Of a stretch of 64,000 nucleotides of DNA, positions 32,341-44,674 are shown piece by piece. Positions within the stretch are counted from its first letter, which is position 1. Every line of letters begins with the position of its first letter. The notes under the pieces are model-generated. The model was not told where the DNA came from, searched no databases, and saw nothing but the letters and a program-made list of their open reading frames with translations. The translations under genes were made by a program, and so were the position numbers. This DNA is from Talinum fruticosum (Eukaryota; Streptophyta; Magnoliopsida; Caryophyllales; Talinaceae): the NCBI GenBank assembly GCA_021018815.1, contig JAITYX010000006.1, forward strand, positions 1,205,001 through 1,269,000, given 5' to 3'.

Positions 32341-32849
32341 ATGAAAGGCATGAGTTTTCATTCTTACTCGAGTAGAACATATCGAGTACGAAGTAGTGAG
32401 TACAACAATTCATACTTAGAGCAAAATATTTCAGATACTATCTCGACTTAGAACATTTCGCGGATAGCACATTTAACTAAGAATATGAGCAATTATATCG
32501 GATCGAAAGAGAAAAATGTGAACAGATATATCAGAGCAAAAATAAATGATGAGACATTCAAACTTATAAAGAGTGAACTCGAAAAAATTGCGCTCATAAA
32601 AAAACTTCATTCACATATTCACAAAACAAAAAAATACAAGGAAGGAGAGTGAGAGAACTCCCCTAAACAAGACAACAACAATTTTTTTATTGTTCTCCCC
32701 TTGCCTTTCAAAAAAAAAAAAAATAGGGAAGAACACATCAAAGTAATACAGCTTGATGTCCGGACAAAAAAAAAAAGAAAAACAAAAGAAAAGAAATTAA
32801 GATGGTGGAGTTGGGGCGGTTTGTGCTGAGGTGGATGAGCGTGGTGGGT

Positions 32850-34412
32850 CTGCGTTAGTATGCTCGGGATGATGTTGAAGATCCGGGCGACGACAACACT
32901 GGGATCTCCGGTAGTGGCTCGGCTCCGAGTGGTTGACCGAGAACTAAGTCATCTAAAGGGTCATCCTCTTAGAAGACCACAGAGGGGGCGCTTCTTTAGG
33001 CTTGACCGTGTGGATTGTCCAACATCTACAGGGTCTTCGACCCACTCGGACTACTGTCCGAGCCGATCAGCTCCGGTTGAGGAACTTCAAGCACCTTATC
33101 CCTCGGCTTCTTTCTTCTTGTCTTCTTCTTCCTTCTTCTCCTCTACTTCCTTTTCCTCCTTCTCCTCGAAATAGCTGCTTTAGCCGTAACTTCCTTTTCT
33201 TCTTCTACCTCTCCAGAGGGAGACTTGGCGAGGCTCGAGGACTCCTCGGACGTATCCGAGCTATCCGGGTCCCGAGCAGCCTTGGTCCGCCTTTGCGGAG
33301 GAGCTCGAGTTGCTCCTATTGCTCCTTGACTAAGCTCTTCATTTCGAGGAGCACATCTTGTTGCTCTCAAATATCAGATTGGATAGTCTTCTGGTTGATG
33401 GTCATGGTCCGAAGGACGGTTTTGAAGGAGCGAATAGTGTCTTGAAATTATGCGGACATAGAGGAGAACTTGTCTCGTAAGGGCTGTAGACAAGGTGGCA
33501 GTGGCTTGGGGAGGAGGACCTGAGGTAGAAACACCACCAGGTGGAGGAGAGAGAGACAGGTGAGTCCGAGTCTAAGTCCGTGGAGGGGTGAAGGTGGCCT
33601 CGGTTTGACCCATGAACCTAGACACAAGGTTTTGTTTCCTGGTACCCGTATCCAAGAAGTTCCTTCCTACCAACAACGATGGTAGCCTTAGACACTACAT
33701 TTGGGTTTGAGGGGAGGGGAACCTTAAACTGCTACAAAACTACGGTTAGAAGGGCTCCGAAGGGAAGAGGAGAGTTTTTCTTTGCCCGAGCCGGCACAGT
33801 GGCCATCTCCTCAATGATAGGTGGGAAGAGGTCTACATCGTAGCCCTCGAGGATATCGAACAAAGCTTTAAGAATCTTTGAGTGAGGATTCTCTTTGCCT
33901 GAATGATAAAAGAAGAAAGTTCTCATCGAAAGAAACAGAGAAGTCCGGCCTAAGTCTTGATTTAAGTCACTCGAAATTCTTCCGTGACTTAGGAACTACC
34001 TTGGCGTATTTTTCAAAGCACTCATCCATAATCTCATTGAAAGGGATAGGATTGAAGTTGAGGAAGATAGAGGAAATTTTGAAAAGAAGATGGAGGGAAA
34101 GATTTATGTGCACAATGAGTGTCGCGAACTCTTGAGGTGATGACTCCCTAAGAGCGAGGAAAGATTAGAGTAGACCTCAAGAACGAGTTCGGGTAAATAA
34201 ACTCACCGAAGCAAAGGAAGTCTGTAGACTCTAGTGGTTTTGATGTGATTCAACCACGAGAAGGATGTGGTTGGGAAGAACTTGTCATCCAACGTGAGGT
34301 GTTGGGTGACGAAGATTTTGGACGGGTTAGAAGGACCCTCTTGAGTTTGCTTGGTTCTAGGTTTCTTGGTTGCGAGATCCTAGAAAGTCTTAGGCTAAAC
34401 CTCTTTAGACAT
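32850..34412 (-). pseudogene. Third gene (after pol) of element C
   Basis: On the minus strand it starts with ATG at 34410-34412 (MSKEV) but hits a stop in codon 6. It continues with PSKIFVTQHL and LDDKFFPTT-like segments in other frames, and later YLPELVLEVYSNLSS near 34185, FRKENPHSK-like and GYDVDLFPPIIEEMATVPA (frame 33732-33926), and a charged tail (33143-33370). The same order is seen in D and E. The tyrosine-proline-E-L-V-x-E-F-Y motif recalls Pfam 'putative plant transposon protein' (PF20167), a tentative match. Function is unknown; in Sireviruses a downstream extra gene has been called envelope-like. Confidence 0.55.
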
Positions 34413-34570
34413 GGCTGATGATTTTGAAGTGAACGAGAATGAGCGTGAAGGAACGAGAGTGAGAGAGAGAGAGAGAGTACCGAGAATGCAGAGAGCTTAG
34501 TGTGCGAAAGCAAGTAAGCGAGAGATTAGGTTAGCAAAGAGTAAAGTAGCGAAATGAAGTAAAAGGGATG

Positions 34571-34579
34571 CTATTTATA
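34571..34579 (-). promoter_or_regulatory. TATA box upstream of the third gene of C
   Basis: The minus strand reads CTATAAATAGC. It lies about 160 bp upstream of the third-gene ATG (34412) and is not part of an LTR. D and E have a matching box (47900-47908 and 57759-57767). Confidence 0.55.
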
Positions 34580-35039
34580 GCGAATGTAATGTCCTTTAGA
34601 ATTCGTTCGACCTAATCCTCCAACAGTCGCCTCAAACAGTGTGACGGTTCTGTCTCCAATGATTAGAATTCTAGCGTCTTTCTCCCAACGACTAGTTCAC
34701 CGATCGACGTGCGCGGTAGAGAGAGAGAAAAAGAGAAATTTTAAAAGAAATTTATGAAATTCTCCTCTAATCTGGAGAAGATTTCGAAGTTTGAAGTTCT
34801 CAAATACTAAGGCCGACTCATTATAGTTTCGAGTGACTCAAAAGCACAAACATATAATAACTCCTAGCTCGGCTTCACTAGGTCAACTCGAACCAATTGC
34901 TATTAAGTCAATGAAACGAAACATATAACACATAATCATGCAATACAATTTCACATAGAAAATCACATAATCATGCATTAATCATTCTAAGTTCATTCCT
35001 AATAAAACAAAACCGATCTTCACCAAGTGCCTTAGTGAA
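34580..35039. other. Spacer between RNase H and third gene of C
   Basis: This interval corresponds to about 47510-47900 in D and 57770-58190 in E. It contains the end of the pol transcript and the promoter region of the third gene. No frame is conserved. Confidence 0.4.
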
Positions 35040-35690
35040 AAAATTAGCTAACCGAAATTTTGTAGGAATGAATTCAAGTTCAATATCACCTTTCTCATAA
35101 TGGTCTCTCGTAAAATGATACCTAACCTCAATATGCTTTGTCTTTAAGTGCTGAACTGGATTCTTAGTGATGCTAATTGCACTCGATTATCACACTTGAT
35201 TGGAATTGATTTGAATGAAAGTCCAAGATCTTTCAAGTGTTGCTTGATCCATAGAATCCGAGCACGAGCATGCTTTAACTATAATGTACTCAACTTCAAG
35301 CATTTGATAGAGCAACTGAGTTTTTCTTCTTTGAGTGCCAAGATATAAGGGATTGACCCAGAAATTGGCATGCTCCTGATGTGCTCTTTCTATCAACATC
35401 GTATCCAAGTATAGTCAGCATCTTAATATCCAAGTGACGGTTAGTTCCGAGTCTCTTGAGAACTATAGACCTAAATTCCGAGTCCCCGCAAGATATTTAA
35501 AGATTCTCTTCACTGCAGTGAGATATGATTCTTTTGGATTAGCTTGGAAACTTGCACATAGACATACATTAAATATATGTCCGGCCTACTACATGTGAGA
35601 TATAGCAGAGATCCAATCCTACCTCGATAGATTTTCTAATCTACTACTTTACTTGTTTCGTCTCGAGTCCGGTTTCATGCCGCTACTCAT
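35040..35690 (-). pseudogene. Ty1/copia RNase H of element C
   Basis: The minus-strand frame 35190-35408 contains MLEVEYIIVKACSCSD, matching AEAEYIAAGACCA of E, preceded by KSTSGAC-like sequence in other frames. Decay is heavy: stops and frameshifts occur throughout. Confidence 0.6.
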
Positions 35691-36480
35691 TGGTGTTGCT
35701 GCATGTTTTTCATCTTGAAGCTTGTAATTCTTTACAACTCCTTGGTATACTTAGATTGATGGACATAAATGTCATCTTTATCTAGTCCGATTATAGACCA
35801 AGAAAGAAATTGAGCTCCTCCATCATGCTCATTTGGAATTCCTGTCTCATCAACTCGGAAAAATCTCGACAGAGATTTTCATTAGTAGCTCCAATAATTA
35901 TATCATCGACATAAATCTGAACAATAAGAAAGTCTTTTCCCTTAATTTTTATGAAAAGAGTTTTGTCAATATGACCTCTTTTGAAATCATTTTCAACCAA
36001 GAAACCTGCTCAGTCTTTCATACCAAGCTCTTGGAGCTTGTTTAAGACCGTAAAGAGCCTTTTGTAATTTGAAAACATGATTTGGAAATTCCGAGCTTTC
36101 AAATCCAGGGGGTTGCTCAACATAGACTTCCTCTTGAATGAAACCATTCAGAAAAGCACATTTGACATCTATTTGGTACAAGTTAATATTCATGCTTGAT
36201 GCAAATGCCAAGAGGATTCTAATATCTTCTATCCTAGCAAGTGGTGTAAAGGTTTCCCCACAATCAATCCCTTCTTCTTGATTGTAAACTTGAGCCACAA
36301 GTCTAGCCTTATTTCTGACTACCAACCTATCCTCATCCAGTTTGTTCATGAAAACCCATTTGGTTCCTATAACTGGGTGGTCGGAAGGTCGTTTGGTCAA
36401 AGTCTAGACTTGGTTTCTCTCAAATTGATTAGGTTCTTCTTGCATGGCCTCTACCCATTCAGGTTTATTTAGGGCCTCTA
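35691..36480 (-). pseudogene. Ty1/copia reverse transcriptase of element C
   Basis: The frame 35993-36400 starts near TKRPSDHPVIGTKWVF and includes RIEDIRILLAFASS, QIDVKCAFLNGFIQEEV, EQPPGFE and YGLKQAPRAWYERLS, all standard copia RT motifs. A frameshift at about 36000 passes to the frame 35791-36000, which contains the catalytic IYVDDIIIGATN and the end MEELNFFLGL. This is the best-preserved RT in the window apart from one shift and one stop between the two frames. It is still not expected to be functional as it stands. Confidence 0.85.
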
Positions 36481-37568
36481 GTGCACTTCGGGTTTAGTTA
36501 ATGATATGAATGCAGTGAATGCACATAGATTTTGGAAAGAAGAGCAAGTTCTTACCCCACCATTGATGTCGGACAAAATATTCTCAAGGAGGTGGCTCGA
36601 AGCATATTTGAATGCTTTACTTGTTCTCTAGTTCACCGGATTTGTTGGTTGTAGTGGCTGATCTTCAATGGTCTCGATCTGGCTGAGCTTGCTCATCTGT
36701 TTGATCTTCAGCATTCTGAGCTGGCTCCTTAGCCGGTTCGGTCCGAGTCATGATGTTCCGAGCCGCCTCGTTCGAGCCGCTTTCTTTTGGCTCTGTCTAA
36801 GCTTAGATTCGAGTAAGATCATGTATATCTCAGCTGAGTTTTAGATCCGAGAATGTTGACTCACTTGGTTTGCCCCGATCAATCTCATCAAACACAACGT
36901 GGATGCTTTCTTCCACTTTGTTAGTTGTTTTATTGAAAACGCGATATGCTTTACTATGAGATGAATAACCCGTAAAGATACCTTCATCCGACCGAGCATC
37001 AAACTTGGTCAGGTAATCCTTACCATTATTGTGAACATAGCACTTACAACGAAAGGGTTTAAAGTATGAGATGTTAGGTTTCTTTCCCTTGTAGAGCTCG
37101 TATGAAGTTTTCTTCAAGATGGGTTTGATGAGGCATCTGTTCGAGTGTGTAGTTTGTCTGTATGGACTACTCCGACCCCAAAATAGTAAGGTAGATTGTG
37201 TTCAATCATCATCGTCCTTCCTATTTCTTCATGACTTCGGTTCTTTCTCTCCACTACCCCATTTTGTTGAGGGGTTCCGGGTGTCGAGAACTTGTGAGAA
37301 ATACCATTCTTATCGCAGAACTCTGCAACTTCGAGTAATCGAACTCCCTTCCATGGTCGGTTCGAATTCTTCTAATCTGAGTCCGAGACTCGACTTGAAT
37401 TTTCCTACAAAGCTTGCTGAACTCTTTGAAAGCTTCATTTTTGTGCTTAAGAAAACAAACCCAGGTAAATCGTGCGTAGTCATCAACAATCATAAGTACA
37501 TATGATTTACCTCCGAGACTCTTTACAGGGACTTCACCACATAAATCCATATGCAATATTTCAAGCAC
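36481..37568 (-). pseudogene. Ty1/copia integrase of element C
   Basis: The frame 37254-37568 carries LHMDLCGEVPVKSLGG (first Asp) and RTDHGREF (second Asp). The catalytic Glu region (near 37230-37260) is in a shifted frame. The frame 36830-37117 holds the C-terminal part, TSYELYKGKKPNISYF and FTGYSSHSKAYRVFN. Between 36481 and 36830 lies the variable linker to RT, which has Ser-rich text and no motif. At least two frameshifts are present. Confidence 0.8.
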
Positions 37569-38140
37569 TTTGGATGTGGAAACAGATTTGAGAGATTGAA
37601 GGATGATTTGACCTGTTTCCCTTTTGTGTATGCTTCACGATTTTATCTTTCTTAAATGCACAGTTAGGTAAACCTCGAACTAAACCATGAGATGCAAGCT
37701 TTTTGATAGTATGCATGCTAACATGACCTAGTCTACAATGCCATGTCCGAGAATTATCATGCAAAGATGCTTTTAAACAAGATAAATTTTAACTTGGATC
37801 GAAAGAGGAATAGTGTAGGTATTACCCGATCTCGTACTCGAGAGCTTAGTCTCTTTGGTGGTTGCATTATAAATATAGCAATTTGTCCGAGTGAACCTTA
37901 CCTCTTGACCCTTGTCACACAATTGAGAGATGCTGAGAAGATTGTACTTTAATCCCTTGACAAGATAAAGTAGGTCGATCAGGTTGTCTCGTTTCCTTAT
38001 CTTGCCTATTCCAACTATCTTGCCCTTACTATCATCTCCAAAAATGACTTCGCCTCCTTTGAAATCTTTCAACTAAGAAAAGAGTCTTGAATCTCCCGAC
38101 ATGTGGCATGATCATCCACTGTCTAAGTACCAATGACCTT
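37569..38140 (-). pseudogene. Protease and pre-integrase zone of element C
   Basis: The frame 37773-38072 includes FKGGEVIFGDDSKGKIVGI and LVKGLKYNLLSISQLCDKG, the protease C-terminal part. The frame 37561-37764 includes TWHCRLGHVSMHTIKKLA, of the pre-integrase zinc domain; the CEAC-like half is degraded to VKHTQKGN. The aspartic protease motif near 38110-38130 is broken. Confidence 0.7.
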
Positions 38141-39976
38141 TTGTCCTTTTCTGAGTTACCTACAAGTCGAAATATACTAACCCTTCTTACTTCCTCTAAC
38201 GAACCTAGTAACTCCCTTTACTGTGGTCCTTTTCGAGGAAGAAGACTCTTGGGAACCTAGATTTGAATTACTTTAGGTTTGGTCCGATTCCGAGTGTTCC
38301 TTTAAGAAAACTGAGTCCGTGTCTCTTTCTTTTGAAAATATTTTCTTTTATAAACAGGTGGAGAAGGTTTTCTCTTATAAATAGATATGGGCTCAGTCCT
38401 TCTTTCATTTTTATGTATAGGACCATGCTCAGCCTTCCCGAATTTCATAGTTCGGAATTTTTCTTGAAAAGATTTGAGTAGGAATGAGATTCCTCGTCTT
38501 CGTTAAAGCCAAGTCCTTCTTTCTCGAAAGAGACACACCGAGAGCCTAAAAGCATGTCAAGGTTTTTCGACCTTAAGTGAATTTCAAAACAAGCTCTTGG
38601 GACTTATTGAGCTTTCTTTTTAGATACTCATTTTCTCTTCGAGTGACTTAGACTCAGTTTCATTGGCTTGAGTACTAGTCTTGAGTTCTTTTAGAGTTAG
38701 TCTCAGCTTTTCCAATTCATTTTTCAAACCATTGCTCTCGAAGTAAGAGACTCAAGTTGTTCTTTGAACCGAGAAGAATCCGAATTGGAATTTTCTTCCA
38801 AAGTATGAATATATTTTGCTAAATCAACTTTGGAGAACTTAAGAAAGTATTCAATTACCTCCCGAGGATTTGTCTCCTCGGTGTCCGAATTGTTAGAATT
38901 TGACTCGATTCGACTTCGAGTCCGTTAGTGCCATCGGACACTTTGAGTCATCGGAATCTTCATCTTCTTCATATGAGTCTTCATCACTCCATGTGACCAT
39001 CATAGCCTTCTTCTTCTTTTTGTCCTTTTTCTCCTTGGATAGTCTTTGACTATATGATCCATCTTGCCACACTCAAAATAGCCGAGTTCTTAGTTAAAGA
39101 TAACTTTGAAGGGGAGGAGTATTTACCTTTTCTATCCTTCTTATCTTTCTTGTAGAACTCTTCCTTTGGCCTCTTCTCCCATTTCTTGTGCTTCATCATT
39201 CTTTTGAAGCCTCGAGCAATGAGTGCCATGGGGCTTCTTCCGAATATGAAGAACTCAAACTTTCTCCTCTCGCTTTCGAGGTTTTTAGCGCAATGTTCTT
39301 TTCGAGTCTCGACCTCGGCATCCTCTTTTTCCGGATGGATTTCGTGGGTGAGTAGCTTCCCAATTAGTTCATCCGGCTTAAATTGAGAGAGCTTCGAGCT
39401 GCCTTGATAGCTATCACCTTGGGACCTCATCTTCTCTTTGGTAGACTTCTTATAATTCTTCTACACATTTCCTCATGGGAAATCCTTCTACCTAGAGATT
39501 TGAGATTTTTGTAATCTCAATGAAGCGTATAAACATCCGAGTGATGTTTTCTTCGGCTCCATTTTGAACAGCTCATATTTGTGAAGACATTGACTTATCT
39601 TCACCTGTTTCACTTGGCTCGTTCCTTCATATGTATTAATAAGAGTGTCCCACACATCTTTAGCTATGTTACAGGCTGACACTTTGTTTTACTCTTTTGA
39701 GCTGATAGCACATATCAGAATGTTCATCGCTTTGAAGTTCTTTACGAACTTTTCGACTCCTCATTAGTGTACTCGAACTTCTCTTTAGGCACAGGTATTA
39801 TATCTTCCATTTTCATTAGAATGTAATTGATTTCTTGGATGATGTTCCAAACATCTTCATCGTTGTCTAGCAGAAAGCATTCCATTAGCTTCGCTAGTGC
39901 ACGAAGTTTGGTCCTTCGAACTTTGGTGGTCCGGTGAAGATCTTCCTTCATCAAACTCTCCATTGTTTTGAGCCAT
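38141..39976 (-). pseudogene. Gag of element C
   Basis: Gag starts at ATG 39974-39976 (MAQNNGEFDEGRSS) and shifts frame early. The frame 39742-39963 contains LMECFLLDNDEDVWNIIQE, and 39488-39682 includes DVWDTLINTYEGTSQVKQ. The frame 39050-39430 includes SQFKPDELIGKLLTHEI, MALIARGFKRMMKHKK and KYSSPSKLSL, then the decayed knuckle region. An acidic Ser-rich tail follows. Order and content are those of A, B, D and E. Confidence 0.75.
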
Positions 39977-40021
39977 CTGATCTTTAAATCTTTGGACTAT
40001 TAGATCCTTTTTTAAAGGCTA

Positions 40022-40033
40022 GGCTCGATACCA
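40022..40033 (-). other. Primer-binding site of C
   Basis: The minus strand reads TGGTATCGAGCC, the same one-base-short form as in E. Confidence 0.7.
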
Positions 40034-40035
40034 AT

Positions 40036-40849
40036 TAAAGGTTTGCTCTTGGAGAGTCCTAGTCACCCTAGAGGGGGTGAATAGGGTGATAAGGAAATTT
40101 CATCAAACATAGAAACTTTAAGCTTGAAAGGAATGAACAAGATAATATGAGTCTAGATTGAACTTGGAAAATTATAACTCGGAGATATGTGGAAACCCTC
40201 ATGGGGCAGAAAACCACGGACGGTGCTAGTCCAATCACCAAGTCAAATCCACTATTTTGAATCCACAACATACAACGGATCGACTTCACCGAATTACTCC
40301 TTTAGACAATTCCTTAAAGAGTTTTCCTAGACTTAGAAATTCCCTTATCCTATTTAGTACTTCATAATCTGCGGTAACCTTCACGAGTTAGAGACAAGCT
40401 GAGCCGAGTTAACCCTTACGGATCAGTCAAGGGACCTTATCGAGAAATTAAGAAAAGTATGTCACTGATTACAAGACTTTACAACTCAGAAAAGTATTAA
40501 ATAAAGACTTGGAGTTGTAAGAAGAAGATTGAATGAGTATTATACAAAGAGATATAGTTTCGGTAATGTGCTCAAGCAAATCTTCAAGTCTTGCGAAGTG
40601 GCTTCTATTTATAGATGACCAAGCACATTAGCCGTTGTGATCGATTTACGAACGAAGTCTTCCTTGGCCATTGTAACGATTCTTCCGAGTACCTCGAAAA
40701 GATTCGTTGAGATGGGAACATTTTGCAACGGCTCTTGGCTCCTCAAGTTGCTCCGATCAGCTGGTGATGTCCGAAAAGTAGGGTAGAAACCACCGTTGAG
40801 CTTAGCATTGCAGTTTTCCGGTTTTGGAAATAGACAACCCCGACATAGC
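40036..40849 (-). mobile_element. 5' LTR of C, left part
   Basis: It starts TAAAGGTTTGCTC (first G changed to A) directly after the primer-binding site, keeps the TATAAATAG box near 40609-40617 on the minus strand, and stops at 40849 where solo LTR F is inserted. The LTR continues at 42462. Confidence 0.8.
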
Positions 40850-42461
40850 TGAAGGTTTGCTCTCGGAGAGGCTATGTCACCCTAGAGGGGTTAGAATAGG
40901 GTGATGATGAAATTTGCTTGAAAGTTAAAATAGATATGAATATGAGGTGAGCGAGAGTCAAGGATGAACTCGAGAAAATCACTAACTCGGACTTCGATAA
41001 AGAGTGAAGAAACAGATTAAGCGGAACTTTGAAACCGTCTCGAGTCTAGAATGCACTCAGAAAAATAATAACTCAGAAAGTACGTGGAAACCCTCCCGGG
41101 GCGAGAAAACCACGGATCGTGCTAATCCTAGCACGAAGTCAAATCCACTATTTTGATTCCACATAATTCGATGAGATCGACTCAACCCAAGTTGCTTCCT
41201 TAGTCAACTCCTTACAAGGTTTTCCTAGACTCAAAAATTCCTTTATCCGATCTAGTACTTCCTAACTGAGATCACCCTTACGATTAGGGACAACCGAGAT
41301 GAGTTAGCCCTTACGGCTTAGTCAAGGGACCTGACTTAGAGAGTAAGAAAGAGAGTGTTTGTAATCGAGTACAAGACCTTACAACTCGGAGAAATATTAA
41401 ATATAGAATTGGAGTTGTAAGTAGAAGATTGAGCATGAATACAACGACTTTTGCTCAAGTATGTGTATTGACAATTGGTTCAGCAATCTCCTTGTCTTGA
41501 AGGATGACTTCTATTTATGGATGACCAAGCAGCTTAGTTGTTGTGCCTATCTTTTGACTAGAAGTCCTTTGTGGCCGTTGTAATGGATTTTCTAAGTCAC
41601 TCAAAAAATATCCGTTGAGATTTGAACGTTGGGCAACGGCTCTTAACTCCTTTGGAAGTCCCAAAACCACTAGCGGTGTCTTGAAAAATAAGGTGGAAAC
41701 CACCGTTGAGCTTAATGTTGCAGATTTCCAATTTCGGAAATAGACAACCCCGACATAGTGTCCGGGGCTAGGTTAGAGGTGGAAAAAGCCTTGTCTCGCT
41801 GGTGATTTGACGTTTTGAAGCTGGTTACTTTTGCAATTCAAAATTAGGATAGCCTCGTTTGAATAACCTACAAAAGTAAATCAATTTGGTTATCAAAGTA
41901 TAATATACTTTGGTCCAAGATTAGGCACAGATAATAACATAATTAAGATAATTAAGTGACTAATTATCTCGAGTCGGAAAAGGAATGGAATCTTCCGAGT
42001 CTAATATCCATGATACTCAAAATTCCATCTTAGTCGAGTCTAGAAGATAATCGAGTCAAAGGAGAAGATCAAAGTAAACAAACTTGATCTAGACTAAACA
42101 AAGTTCAAACAAAACATGCTGACTTGGAATAATAAAAATAACAATGTAATCCCTAGAACATGAAGTCGGACTCGAGTTTATGTGCATGAAATAAAGTGTT
42201 TGAACATGCGATATATCCGAGTGTTGAGTGACTCGGAACCGAGTGTGAAGTGGTAAGTACAAGTATGCTTTTGAGTCGATCGAGTCACGCGTAAACATAT
42301 ATAATAGTTTCTATAACACTCAGAGAAAATGTTATATCACTTTAGGAAAGCTTCTAAGGCGCATGAAATGACTTGGAATCAAAACCCTATAAGAGATGAA
42401 GTCTTATACCCGATTCCTCGATGGAACTCGGAAAAGTGCAAGTATAAAGTCTAAGTGTTCA
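40850..42461 (-). mobile_element. Solo LTR F (Sirevirus-like family)
   Basis: The 1612-bp solo LTR is flanked by an exact duplication ATAGC (40845-40849 and 42462-42466). It starts TGAAGGTTTGCTC and ends TGTTCA. It lies in the 5' LTR of C in the same orientation. Its box reads CATAAATAG (41511-41519 on the minus strand), so the first T of the TATA box has changed. Confidence 0.9.
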
Positions 42462-43077
42462 ATAGCGTTTGAGCCTTGTTCGAAGTAGAAAAGTCTTGTC
42501 TACTAGTGATTGATAGCTTGAAGCCTAGGTTACTTTTGTAATTAAAAAAGAGATAACCTCGTTTAGATAGCCTACAAAAGTAAACCATTTTGTTTCTCAA
42601 AGTATAAAATACTTTCGTCCAAGATTAGGCACGAGATAATAATTTAATTAAGATAATTAAGTACATAATTATCTTAAGCCTAGAAGAGTGGAATTTTCTG
42701 AGTCTAATATTCATTATACTCAAATTTCATTAGAGTTAGTTCTAAGAAAGATCAAGTGATAGGTGAAAACATCGGAGTAAAAAGACTTGGTTTGGAAAAA
42801 TAACTCTCAAACAAATAAACTGACTTAGAAATAGGAATTAACACTCGTAATTCACTTTTCTTTGAAATATGCAATCGAACTTAGATAAAAAGTGTTAGAG
42901 AGATTATTTGAACATGCGATAAATCTGAGTGGTGTCCGATTGACTTAGAAACATCAATGTGAAAAGATAAACGAGAATGTGTTTTCTAAGTCGATCGAAA
43001 TGATTGAAAACTTATACGAGGAGTTTCTATAGCACTTAGAATGACTTGTAATCAAAACTTAGTAGGGATGAGGTTTG
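42462..43077 (-). mobile_element. 5' LTR of C, middle part
   Basis: It continues the C LTR after F, matching 31690-32275 of its 3' LTR. At 43077 element D is inserted after GTTTG; in the 3' LTR of C the same GTTTG is followed by TATCCGAG (32271-32282). The last about 50 bases of this LTR should lie right of D, outside the window. Confidence 0.8.
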
Positions 43078-44614
43078 TGAAGACTAAGACTTTACATATA
43101 CATCATTCTGAGTTCCATCAAGGAATCAGGTATAAGACTTCATCTCTTATAAGGTGTTGATTACAAGTTATTCTAAATGTGTTAGAAACTGTTCCGAGTG
43201 ATATAGAATCTTTTCGAGTGTTACGTAAACAATTGCATATGTTCTTACTTAACTCGACTGACTCGGAAAGTATACTTTTGTTTATCTTTTCACACACTCG
43301 TTCTAAGTCACTCGGACAACACTCGGATATATTGCATGTTCAAACATTTGCTTTAATGTGCATAAACTCAAGTGTACTTCATGATCTAAGTTTAATTGAT
43401 TTATTGTGTTAATTCATCTTTCTAAGTTAGCATGCTTGTTTTGAACATTGGTAGTCTAGATCAAGTCTTTCTACTCGATGTTCTTTATCTGACTTGCTTT
43501 AGTTCTAGACTCGACTGAGATGGAATTTAAGTATAATGGATATTAGACTCAGAAAATTCCACTCTTTTAGGACTTATATAATTAAGCACTTAATTATCTT
43601 AATTAAATTATTATCTGTGTCTAATCTTGGACCAAAGTATTTTATACTTTGAGAACCAAATTGATTTACTTTTGTAGGTTATTCAAACAAGCTTATCTTA
43701 TTTTTGAATTACAAAAGTAACCGGCTTCAAGATGTCTAATCACAGGCAGACAAGGCTTTTCCTACTTCTAACCTAGGCCCGATACATCTGTGTGAGGGTT
43801 GTTTGTTTCCAAAACTGGAAATCTGCAACGCTAAGCACAACGGTGGTTTCCACCCTACTTTTCGGACACCTCCAAGTGGATTGGGACCTCCAAAGGTATT
43901 AAGAGCCGTTGCGCAACGATCACACCTCAACGGATATTTTCTCGGGTGACTCGGAAAGACCATCGCAATGGTCACAAAGGATTTCTAGTTAGAAGATAGT
44001 CACAATGGCTAGTCCGCTTGGTTATCTATAAATAGAAGCCAACTCTCAAGACTTGAAGATTGCTGAACCAACAGTCAATACACGTACTTAAGCAAACATC
44101 ATTGTATTCATACTCAATCTTCTACTTACAACTCCAACTTTGTACTTAACATCTTTCCGAGTTGTAAGGTCTTGTAATCGGTTATAAACACTCATTCTTA
44201 CTTTTTGAGTAAGGTCCCTTAACTAAGTTGTAAGGGTTAACTCAGCTCGCTTGTCCCTAACTGTAAAGGTTATCTCAATTAGGAAGTACTAGATCGGATA
44301 AGGGAATTTCTAAGTCTAGAAAAATCTTGTAAGGAATTGTCTAAGGGAGCAATTCTTGTTAAGTCTTTCTACTCGTATTTTGTGGATTCAAAATAGTGGA
44401 TTTGACTTGGTGCTTGGATTAGCACTGGCCGTGATTTTCTACCTCGGGAGGGTTTCCACGTAACATTCTCGGTTAGTACTTTTCGAGTTCAATCTAGAGT
44501 CAGACTCTCCTTAAAGTCATTTCTAGTTTTATTCTTCCATTACTTGTTTAAATTTCCCCATCACCTTATTCACCCCCTTTATGGTGACTTAGTCTCTCCA
44601 AAAGAAAACCTTCA
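43078..44614 (+). mobile_element. 5' LTR of Sirevirus-like element D
   Basis: The 1537-bp LTR starts TGAAGACTAAG and ends CTTCA. It has a TATAAATAG box at 44027-44035. A near-palindrome GGTGGTTTCCACC sits at 43842-43854, about 170 bp upstream of the box; other copies of the LTR are interrupted at or near this spot. Confidence 0.9.
44027..44035 (+). promoter_or_regulatory. TATA box in 5' LTR of D
   Basis: TATAAATAG followed by AAGCCAACTC, conserved in place and flank in A, H and the 5' LTR of C. It would drive the full-length RNA of D. Confidence 0.6.
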
Positions 44615-44616
44615 AT

Positions 44617-44628
44617 TGGTATCAGAGC
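44617..44628 (+). other. Primer-binding site of D
   Basis: TGGTATCAGAGC, the unchanged initiator-Met-type site, 2 bp after the LTR. Confidence 0.85.
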
Positions 44629-44674
44629 CCAGCCTTTTAGAAAGGATGTAACCATCTAAAGGTTTAAAGATCAA

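Noticed and set aside
32860..33445. Plus-strand open frames of 104 and 147 codons
   Set aside because: They lie opposite the minus-strand third gene of C, whose charged repeats open the complementary frames; D and E do not keep them.
40850..42461. F as the missing 5' LTR of a separate full element together with C
   Set aside because: The ATAGC duplication on both sides and continuation of the C LTR at 42462 show that F is a solo LTR inserted in C.
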